In this document: positions 57,232-64,000 of the stretch, one piece after another
Layout of the letters: each line of letters opens with the position of its first letter
How positions within the stretch are numbered: the first letter of the stretch is position 1
NCBI GenBank assembly: GCA_021156085.1
Contig: JAJNBC010000007.1
Location: 49,786-113,785 of the forward strand
From: Gammaproteobacteria bacterium
GTDB lineage: Bacteria; Pseudomonadota; Gammaproteobacteria; DSM-16500
Reading direction: 5' to 3'
Length of the DNA stretch: 64,000 bases
The notes under the pieces: model-generated
Database searches by the model: none
What the model was told of the DNA's origin: nothing
Seen by the model: the letters and a program-made list of their open reading frames with translations, nothing else
Program-made: the position numbers and the translations under genes

Positions 57232-57858
57232 TTAAGAATACTCGAGAATAATACCTTTGATTGTATTGGCGACATCCTCGCAGCTATTGATGACCAATTT
57301 TGTTTTTTCATAGATGTCTTTTAGTTTATAAAATTGCTTGAAATCTTTTTCATGGGCAAATAATTTTTTTTCTCCTGCTAATACAAATTGATGTGCTTTA
57401 CTTTCATTGTGACCGATTTCCTCGCAGAATTTAAATATCTCTTCGGATTTTTTCAAAGAATGCAAACGGTAAACGGCCTGTTTGAGTAGCATACTGGATT
57501 GCATGCTTAACTCGGCAAGGTTAATCATTTCTTCCGGGACTTCTTTTAATTGATAAAAAGGAAAGCGCTGTGCACAACGGTTAAGTAAATCAAGTATGTC
57601 ATCTAAGCCGCTGGTTAATTCGTGAATGTCGTGACGATCGAAGGGTGTGATGAATGTTTTATGCAATAATTCAAAAGTGCTATGGGCAATGCGGTCGCCT
57701 TTTTCTTCATTAGCGGCAATAGCATCGACATATGGTTGTTGATTATCTAAATTGTGTAACATCGTATGGAATTGTGTTGTGGAATCGACTATGATGTCAG
57801 CCGTATTTTGAAATAAACGAAAAAAACCTTCCTGGCGGGGTAAGAATCGCTTTAACAT
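57232..57858 (-). CDS. DUF47 (PhoU-like) accessory protein of the phosphate transporter
   Basis: The 208-residue helical protein belongs to the DUF47/TIGR00153 PhoU-like family: FFRLFQNTADIIVDSTTQFH near the start, ANEEKGDRIAHSTFELLHKT, the FITPFDRHDIHELTSGLDDI core and DIYEKTKLVINSCEDVANTI near the end. Members are always next to pit and are thought to modulate it. It is read directly into pit. No promoter was recognised. Confidence 0.93.
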   Translation of the reverse strand: MLKRFLPRQEGFFRLFQNTADIIVDSTTQFHTMLHNLDNQQPYVDAIAANEEKGDRIAHSTFELLHKTFITPFDRHDIHELTSGLDDILDLLNRCAQRFPFYQLKEVPEEMINLAELSMQSSMLLKQAVYRLHSLKKSEEIFKFCEEIGHNESKAHQFVLAGEKKLFAHEKDFKQFYKLKDIYEKTKLVINSCEDVANTIKGIILEYS

Positions 57859-57922
57859 ACAATTTATATTCCTTGATTAGTTCGGTAAACAGTTATAAAA
57901 GCGGCTGCCATTCTATCACAAG

Positions 57923-60900
57923 TTAGCTAAGTTGCTCTAAAATTTTTTCGATTAATCCAATGCGTGCTGCGGGTTCATGCTCTGGTAGGATAAAGCGTAA
58001 ACGTTTGGAACCTTCCAATTTAAACTGTTGTGATCGCATTTGAACCAATTTGATAATATGAAGCGGATCAATGTGGGGATGGTCATTGAATTCAAATTTT
58101 CCTCCTTTACTATTCGCTTCAATTTTAAGAATTCCTAGTTTTTCAGCATGTTGTCTAAGCAAGCTGATTGAGAAAAGATTTTTCGTAGCTTCGGGCAATA
58201 GACCAAAACGGTCAATCATTTCTACTTGTATTTCATCGAGCTCGCTGGCTGTCCTTGCGCTCGCAATCCGTTTATAACATTGTAAACGCAAATGTACATC
58301 ACCTAAATACTGTTCTGGTATGAGTGCAGTGAGTTGCAGTTCAATTTCAGTGCTAGGAGGAGAAAGGGAGTCGAGCTCAGGTTGTTTGCCGGTTTTTAAG
58401 GCGGTAACAGCACGTGATAGTAAATCCATATATAAAGTAAAACCGATCGCATGCATTTGTCCGCTTTGATTTTTACCCAATAATTCGCCGGCACCGCGAA
58501 TTTCAAGATCGTGTGTAGCAAGCGTAAAGCCAATTCCTAATTCTTCTAGGGAGGCAATAGCGTCTAAGCGCTTAGCTGCATCCGCTGTCAGATTTTTTCG
58601 GGAAGGAATAAGTAAATAGGCATAGGCTTGGTGGTGCGAACGTCCTACACGGCCGCGGAGTTGGTGCAATTGCGCTAAACCCATTTTATCAGCACGATTA
58701 ATCACAATAGTGTTGGCTGAAGGAATATCAATACCGCTTTCAACAATGGTAGTGCATACTAATACACTAAAGCGTCTATGATAAAAATCTGCCATGATTT
58801 GTTCCAGTTCCCGCGCATGCATCTGTCCATGAGCGAACCCTACGCGTGCTTCAGGCACAAGTTGTGTTAATTCACGTGCCATTTTTTCAATAGTAGAGAC
58901 TTCATTATGGATAAAATATACTTGACCGCCACGCATGATTTCCCGCCGTAAGGCTTCTTGAATATGGGAATCTTGTTGTTCATGAATAAAAGTTTTAATA
59001 GCTAACCGCCGTGCGGGCGGTGTTGCAATCAAAGATAAGTCGCGAATGCCTGCAAATGCCATATTCAAGGTGCGAGGTATAGGCGTGGCGGTGAGCGTTA
59101 GAATATCGACATTGACACGTAGGGCTTTGAGACGCTCTTTTTGTTGTACACCAAAACGATGTTCTTCATCAATAATGACTAATCCTAGCGTCTTAAATTG
59201 AATATCAGTTTGTAATAATTTATGAGTGCCAATGATGATATCAATTTTCCCTTGTTGTAGATTGCTTAGGATAGTTTTTTGTTCCTTCCCAGCCTGAAAG
59301 CGGGACATAACAGCTATTTGAATAGGCCAATCAGCGAAACGATCTTGAAAACTTTGGTAATGTTGTTGTGCGAGTAAAGTAGTAGGCACCAGAATGGCGA
59401 CTTGTTTGCCGTTTTGCGCAGCAATAAAAGCAGCTCGCATCGCTACTTCGGTTTTGCCAAATCCGACATCCCCACAGACTAGACGATCCATGGGTTTAGC
59501 TGAAGTCATATCTCGAATCACGTTTTCTATAGCTTGTTGTTGATCCACTGTTTCTTCAAATGGGAAGGCAGCAGAAAAAGCAGCGTATTGTTCATCAATT
59601 TCCTTGCAGGCATAGCCTTCACGTGCTTCACGCTTTGCATAAATATCCAGTAATTCAGCGGCCACATCACATACTTGTTCTGCTGCTTTACGTTTAGCAC
59701 GTTGCCATTGTTCTGTACCTAATTTATGGAGAGGAGCTTGGTCGGGCTCGCTACCACTGTAACGGCTAATTAAATGTAAGGAGGCGACGGGTACGTATAA
59801 TTTGTCCCCGCCTGCATATTCCAAATTTAAAAATTCAGCAATTTGTTCGCCTACTTGTAAAGTCTGTAAACCTAAATAACGCCCTACCCCATGATCGATG
59901 TGTACAATCGGTGCGCCTACTTGTAATTCTACTAAATCTTTAATAATGGCATCGATATCTTGGGTGGTTTTTTTTTGTCTTCGGCGCTGCATAATACGTT
60001 CGCCAAATAATTGTGCCTCAACGATCATTGTTAAGGGGGGGTCAAATAATGTTAAGCCTTCTTCTACCGATGCAATGACGATGCCATGTTTTTCATTGGA
60101 GTTTAAAAATACTTCCCATGAAGGAAAAAGTGTGGGATAAAGCTGTATGCCATTCAATAATTGCAGCAAGACTTCACGTCGCCCTGCTGTTTCGGCACAG
60201 AATAAGACTCGTCCTTGGTAGGTTGTTAAAAAGTTTTCTAATACTTGCAGGGGTTTTATTGATTTATGATCTACTTTTAAATTTAAAGGTGTTTCTGTGG
60301 AAAAATTGATGGAATGTGAATCTGCTGCAAAGCTCTCTCGCTGTATTTTAATTGAAGCATACTGTCGTAAGCAACTAAATACTTCAGGCACAGAAGCCAT
60401 GATTTGTTGCGGTTTAAGTAGAGGACGAGTGATATCATAGGCATATTGCTCATACCGCATTTGAACTTCTTGCCAAAATTCTTCCGCTTTTTGGTGGATA
60501 TTGCCTATCGTGATAATAATACTATTTTTAGGTATATAATCGAATAAAGTAGAAGTGTTTTCAAAGAAGAGGGGGAGGTAATATTCAATTCCAGCGGAAC
60601 AAATTCCTTCACTTATATCTTGGTAGATGGGGCATTTAAGGGGGTTGCCGCTGAATTGACTTCGCCATTGTTGCCTAAATAATTCAATGGCATTTTCGTG
60701 CAAGGGAAATTCTTTTGCTGGCAATAAAGTGATGTAACTCACTTTTTCTATGGAGCGCTGTGTTTCGGGAGAAAATGTGCGAATTGAATCAATTTCATCG
60801 TCGAATAAATCTAAGCGATAAGGGATATCACTACCCATGGGGAACAAATCGATAAGGGCTCCGCGTATGGCAAACTCACCATGCTCGCGTACCTGTTCTA

Positions 60901-61393
60901 CACAACGATAACCCCCTTTTTCAAAACGTTGACGAAAAGTGGGGAGGTTTAGTTTGTCACCTTGCTTGAGTAAAAAAATATGGCTTTCTAAAAAACTAGG
61001 AGGAGCAAGGCGATGCATCAGCGTAGGGATGGAAATGATGACAGCGCCTTGTTGTAAACAAGGTATTTTATGCAGCGCTGAAAGGCGATCCGAAATGATA
61101 TCTTGATGGGGTGAGAAATGATCGTAAGGCAAAGTTTCCCAATCAGGAAAGGAAATAAGTGGTAAATCCGTTTGTAAGGGCTGAAAAAATTGTAATTCGT
61201 ATTCTAAACGATGGGCGGTGAGCGTATCAGGTGTCACGATGAGAATGGGCCGTGGACTTTGTGCAATTACTCTGCTTAATGCTAGGCTCATGCTAGAGCC
61301 CAATAAATTGCTCCAACTCAACCTCTCATTTTGAGTTGTCAATAAAGGGGGGTGCAGTGGGCTTATTCCAGACATGGTGGGTATTTTGCTCAT
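57923..61393 (-). CDS. mfd: Transcription-repair coupling factor Mfd
   Basis: Mfd displaces stalled RNA polymerase at DNA lesions and recruits UvrA. From the ATG at 61393 it has 1156 residues; ATG 61375 and TTG 61411 are alternatives, and none has a clear ribosome binding site. In order: UvrB-like UvrA-binding domains (residues ~1-460), the RNA-polymerase interacting domain (VGAPIVHIDHGVGRYLGLQT), the RecG-like translocase with Walker A CGDVGFGKTEVAMRAAF, the DEEH box IIDEEHRFGVQQ, motif V/VI with ATPIPRTLNMAFAGIRDLSL and QLRGRVGRSHHQAYAYLL, and the C-terminal regulatory domain. All motifs are intact. It is divergent from the phosphodiesterase gene, with 65 bases between them. Confidence 0.97.
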   Translation of the reverse strand: MSKIPTMSGISPLHPPLLTTQNERLSWSNLLGSSMSLALSRVIAQSPRPILIVTPDTLTAHRLEYELQFFQPLQTDLPLISFPDWETLPYDHFSPHQDIISDRLSALHKIPCLQQGAVIISIPTLMHRLAPPSFLESHIFLLKQGDKLNLPTFRQRFEKGGYRCVEQVREHGEFAIRGALIDLFPMGSDIPYRLDLFDDEIDSIRTFSPETQRSIEKVSYITLLPAKEFPLHENAIELFRQQWRSQFSGNPLKCPIYQDISEGICSAGIEYYLPLFFENTSTLFDYIPKNSIIITIGNIHQKAEEFWQEVQMRYEQYAYDITRPLLKPQQIMASVPEVFSCLRQYASIKIQRESFAADSHSINFSTETPLNLKVDHKSIKPLQVLENFLTTYQGRVLFCAETAGRREVLLQLLNGIQLYPTLFPSWEVFLNSNEKHGIVIASVEEGLTLFDPPLTMIVEAQLFGERIMQRRRQKKTTQDIDAIIKDLVELQVGAPIVHIDHGVGRYLGLQTLQVGEQIAEFLNLEYAGGDKLYVPVASLHLISRYSGSEPDQAPLHKLGTEQWQRAKRKAAEQVCDVAAELLDIYAKREAREGYACKEIDEQYAAFSAAFPFEETVDQQQAIENVIRDMTSAKPMDRLVCGDVGFGKTEVAMRAAFIAAQNGKQVAILVPTTLLAQQHYQSFQDRFADWPIQIAVMSRFQAGKEQKTILSNLQQGKIDIIIGTHKLLQTDIQFKTLGLVIIDEEHRFGVQQKERLKALRVNVDILTLTATPIPRTLNMAFAGIRDLSLIATPPARRLAIKTFIHEQQDSHIQEALRREIMRGGQVYFIHNEVSTIEKMARELTQLVPEARVGFAHGQMHARELEQIMADFYHRRFSVLVCTTIVESGIDIPSANTIVINRADKMGLAQLHQLRGRVGRSHHQAYAYLLIPSRKNLTADAAKRLDAIASLEELGIGFTLATHDLEIRGAGELLGKNQSGQMHAIGFTLYMDLLSRAVTALKTGKQPELDSLSPPSTEIELQLTALIPEQYLGDVHLRLQCYKRIASARTASELDEIQVEMIDRFGLLPEATKNLFSISLLRQHAEKLGILKIEANSKGGKFEFNDHPHIDPLHIIKLVQMRSQQFKLEGSKRLRFILPEHEPAARIGLIEKILEQLS

Positions 61394-61458
61394 AAATGTA
61401 GGCAGGGTCAAGGGGGAGGGGTAGAATATGAGGTTGGGATGGATAAGGAATAGATGAT

Positions 61459-62220
61459 ATGGAGTTATCTGCTATTAAATGGTTTTTTTCTCCTGCTATT
61501 ATTGGCCATCGAGGGGCCAGCGCTACTGCGCCTGAAAATACGTTAGCTGCATTTTTCAAAGCCAAGCAGTTAGGCTTACATTGGGTGGAATTTGATGTGA
61601 TGGTAGCTTCAACAGGCGAAGCTGTAGTGATTCATGATGATGATTTAGAACGTACTACGAATGGAAGAGGTCGGGTAATTGATTGCTCATACACTGATTT
61701 AAAAAAACTAGATGCAGGTAGTTGGTTTGATCCTCTTTTTTCTAATGAGCGTATTCCTTCTTTGCAAGAAGTGTTACAATTATTGTGGCGTGAAAGGCTT
61801 GCTGCTAATTTGGAAATAAAGGCTTTAGCAGGCCATGAGCAAGCCACAGTCAAACAGGTCCTAGATATCCTCGAAGAAAATGAAGGGCGCTTACCTTCGC
61901 CTTTGCTCATTTCTAGTTTTTCACCTTTAGTATTACAGTTGTTAAGAAAAGCGTCTAGTTCTGCATTATTGGGGATAGTGATAGATGCATGGCAGGAGGA
62001 TTGGCACGCCCTTTGTTCGGAAATACGATGTATCTCTGTTCATATAAACCATGAGGTGTTAACCCCTGCTAGAGTCAGAGAAATTAAAGCAAAAGAGTAT
62101 TTACTTTTAGCTTATACGGTTAATACTCTTGACCGTGCAGAAGAATTGTTATCTTGGGGTGTTGATGCACTATTTAGTGATTGTCCGGATGTTCTTGTCG
62201 CGGGATTAAAAAGAAAGTAA
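61459..62220 (+). CDS. Cytoplasmic glycerophosphodiester phosphodiesterase (UgpQ-like)
   Basis: The enzyme hydrolyses glycerophosphodiesters to glycerol-3-phosphate and an alcohol. The 253-residue protein has the GDPD motifs IGHRGASATAPENTLAAF with catalytic His and Glu, EFDVMVASTGEAVVIHDDDL with the second histidine and metal ligands, and NLEIKA. The C-terminal strand VDALFSDCPDVL is typical. There is no signal peptide, which favours the UgpQ rather than the GlpQ type. It may recycle host or bacterial phospholipid headgroups. It is divergent from mfd. Confidence 0.93.
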   Translation: MELSAIKWFFSPAIIGHRGASATAPENTLAAFFKAKQLGLHWVEFDVMVASTGEAVVIHDDDLERTTNGRGRVIDCSYTDLKKLDAGSWFDPLFSNERIPSLQEVLQLLWRERLAANLEIKALAGHEQATVKQVLDILEENEGRLPSPLLISSFSPLVLQLLRKASSSALLGIVIDAWQEDWHALCSEIRCISVHINHEVLTPARVREIKAKEYLLLAYTVNTLDRAEELLSWGVDALFSDCPDVLVAGLKRK

Positions 62221-62310
62221 TAGTTCCTCAGGGGTGTCAAAAGATTTTTTCTTGTTCCACATGCGTCATTTGTGGAATTTCGGTATTAAATATAACCAAG
62301 AGATAAAACA

Positions 62311-63336
62311 ATGGAGATTCATTCATTACTTAGCTTAAGCGTGGCACAGTATGCTTCTGATTTGCATTTATCTCCGGGTATGCCGCCTTGTTTACGCATT
62401 GATGGAGAGCTGGCGGTGATGCCGGATTTTCCTATATTGGATGCCAGGATGACAAAGAATCTTATTTTTAGCGTAATGGCACCCGAACAGCAACAACAAT
62501 TTGAAAAAGAGTTTGAGATAGATTTTGCAATTCAAATTCCAAATATTGCGGGGTTCAGAATAAATGTGTTTCGCGAAAAAAAAGGTATAGCTGCCGTTTT
62601 TCGCGTCATACCTTCTCAAGCGCCTACATTTGAGCAACTTGATATGCCTATTATTTTTAAAGAATTGATGGAGCTATCGCATGGTTTGATTTTAGTGACG
62701 GGTGCGTCGGGGAGTGGAAAAAGTACCTCGTTAGCCGCCATGGTAGACCATATTAATACGCATCAGGCATCACATATTATTACTATTGAAGATCCCATTG
62801 AATTTGTGCATGTAAGTAAAAAATCACTGATTAATCAGCGTCAGATTCATCGTGATACGCATACTTTCTCCAATGCATTACGCTCTGCATTGCGTGAAGA
62901 TCCTGATGTTATTTTGGTGGGTGAGTTGCGTGACTTGGAAACGATGCGTTTAGCACTCACAGCCGCTGAAACAGGACATTTAGTGATGGCTACTTTACAT
63001 GCGAGCTCTGCTGCGCGGGCGGTAAATCGAATTGTTGACGTTTTTCCAGCAGGCGAAAAAAATAATATCCGTTATTTGTTAGCAGAATCATTACGAGCAG
63101 TGATTTATCAAACATTGATAAAATCCCTTCCCAGCGGTCGAGTGGCTGCTTTTGAAATCATGCTAAATACGCCGGCTATACGTCATTTAATTCGCGAAGA
63201 CAAGATAGCCCAAATGAATGCCGTGATTCAGACCGGCAGAGATAAAGGGATGTGCACGATGGCGCAATATTTACAGGAGCTTGTGGCAAAAAAGAAGATT
63301 GATCTAGTCAAAGTATCAGAGGAGATGCTTAGCTAG
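62311..63336 (+). CDS. pilT: Type IV pilus retraction ATPase PilT
   Basis: PilT drives pilus retraction, twitching and DNA uptake. The 341-residue product has ASDLHLSPGMPPCLRIDGEL at the N-terminus, Walker A VTGASGSGKSTSLAAMVDHI (usually GPTGSGKS), Asp box HIITIEDPIEFVH, His box VMATLHASSAARAVNRIVDV, and Walker B-like DPDVILVGELRDLETMRLAL. The C-terminal AIRHLIREDK carries the AIRNLIRE motif that marks PilT among related ATPases. The start (ATG, with weak upstream AGAG) fits the family. PilU is less likely because of the C-terminal motif. No other pilus gene is in the window. Confidence 0.94.
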   Translation: MEIHSLLSLSVAQYASDLHLSPGMPPCLRIDGELAVMPDFPILDARMTKNLIFSVMAPEQQQQFEKEFEIDFAIQIPNIAGFRINVFREKKGIAAVFRVIPSQAPTFEQLDMPIIFKELMELSHGLILVTGASGSGKSTSLAAMVDHINTHQASHIITIEDPIEFVHVSKKSLINQRQIHRDTHTFSNALRSALREDPDVILVGELRDLETMRLALTAAETGHLVMATLHASSAARAVNRIVDVFPAGEKNNIRYLLAESLRAVIYQTLIKSLPSGRVAAFEIMLNTPAIRHLIREDKIAQMNAVIQTGRDKGMCTMAQYLQELVAKKKIDLVKVSEEMLS

Positions 63337-63371
63337 CGTAAGTGTAGGATAAAAAAGAGGTAGAATATTCT

Positions 63372-64000
63372 TTAGCTTGGTTGCGGCGAAACGAGCTGCT
63401 TTATTGTTTGTAGCGATTTTTTCTCATCATCTATTTTTTGCGCTAACTGCAACCCGAGCGGATTACGGACATGAAAAAATCTGCATGCGGCGAAAAGACC
63501 TTCGGCAAAACAGACATAAAAAACCGTTCCTATGGCAATAATCCCAGCTCCTAGCATAATCGCTGGAGCTAAGCTGGAAGTCGCCATAAGGATACTTAAT
63601 ACAGAAAAAAAGGCATATCCTAAAATTACTGAAGCTACTAAGTAGCCTATGCCTTTAAGATAGTCAATAGAATTATAAGTGCGAAATTGACTTTTATTTT
63701 TATCGTCTAAAAGGGCCCAAAGATTTTGAATGTGTTCCACACTGGGATCTCTGATCGCAGTAGTCATGCTCTTAACGAGTTCACTATAATACTCACAGGC
63801 CTCATGCTTTTCATTGAGGTCGTGGAATTTAGGGAGGAAGAGATAATTAATACTTTCTACAAAAAATTTAGATAAGTGAATAATACTTTCTGAATAAGCT
63901 TGCAGTCTTTTCAATTCTTTTTCATCCATTTCCTTCGCTAACAAAAGACGTTCTTCTTTAAAAAAAGATAATATATGTAATTCATATCGTAGCTGGTCGC
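63372..64000 (-). CDS. Effector-like protein with C-terminal membrane hairpin, N-terminus beyond right edge
   Basis: The frame stays open from the stop at 63372 to the right edge, so the N-terminus lies outside; the internal TTG at 63944 is probably not the start. At least 209 residues are visible. The visible N-terminal part is helical and charged (LSFFKEERLLLAKEMDEKEL). A hydrophobic hairpin with two long helices follows (GYLVASVILGYAFFSVLSIL and APAIMLGAGIIAIGTVFYVC), then a short tail ending in QLVSPQPS. The placement of the hairpin near the C-terminus matches the proteins at 4127, 15845, 28499 and 43144. The function is unknown. Confidence 0.85.
   Translation of the reverse strand, partial: DQLRYELHILSFFKEERLLLAKEMDEKELKRLQAYSESIIHLSKFFVESINYLFLPKFHDLNEKHEACEYYSELVKSMTTAIRDPSVEHIQNLWALLDDKNKSQFRTYNSIDYLKGIGYLVASVILGYAFFSVLSILMATSSLAPAIMLGAGIIAIGTVFYVCFAEGLFAACRFFHVRNPLGLQLAQKIDDEKKSLQTIKQLVSPQPS

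Overview
This window looks like chromosomal DNA of a moderately AT-rich gammaproteobacterium of the order Legionellales (a Legionella / Coxiella / Rickettsiella / Berkiella-like, probably host-associated bacterium). This rests on gene content and order: csrA beside tRNA-Ser(GCU), the lysC-alaS-recX-recA-pncC-mutS block, E. coli-like protein sequences for ClpS/ClpA, IF-1, FtsK, LolA and Icd, and several large, poorly conserved proteins with ankyrin repeats and C-terminal membrane hairpins, the architecture typical of Legionellales effectors. No secretion system is encoded here, so 'effector' is an inference. I cannot name the species.

Layout. 1-6097: two large effector-like genes (one running off the left edge) around a decayed IS3-family transposase. 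6164-6378: tRNA-Arg and tRNA-Ser. 6599-13180 (minus): csrA, lysC, alaS, recX, recA, pncC; mutS follows on the plus strand. 15845-17983: an ankyrin/hairpin protein with a charged low-complexity linker. 18107-20315: rluB-scpB-scpA operon, with a divergent Sua5-type tRNA modification gene. 21450-27054 (minus): a Rickettsia-type isocitrate dehydrogenase, murF, a parB without parA, and an ABC-F ATPase. 27199-28356: outer-membrane beta-barrel. 28499-35007: a 1356-residue ankyrin giant with an N-terminal F-box-like segment and recently amplified modules, then a 765-residue companion. 34995-38456 (minus): three exported proteins (GH18-like, NTF2-like, DUF2845-like) and a YiiX-like permuted papain-fold hydrolase. 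38609-41715 (minus): purB-hflD-mnmA. 41847-46579: TyrP-like transporter, another ankyrin/hairpin protein, and an E. coli-type NADP-isocitrate dehydrogenase 16 bases after it. 46781-49407: clpS-clpA. 49404-51619 (minus): membrane protein, infA, trxB. 51728-56205: ftsK-lolA-rarA. 56221-57858 (minus): pit and its DUF47 partner. mfd and a glycerophosphodiesterase gene are divergent; pilT follows; another hairpin protein runs off the right edge.

The most unusual content is (a) at least five proteins sharing a C-terminal hydrophobic hairpin, placed singly between housekeeping operons, including a recognisable paralogous pair; (b) the 1356-residue protein with an F-box-like N-terminus, a 222-bp ankyrin module present in four near-identical copies, and a separate 51-bp tandem duplication; (c) a dispersed MITE-like element with 18-bp terminal inverted repeats (AGGGTCTGTTGACAATTC type), with two full copies (one upstream of csrA, one with an internal 64-bp duplication) and three solo ends; and (d) a 29-bp perfect inverted repeat between ftsK and lolA. 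No rRNA, CRISPR array or intact insertion sequence is present.
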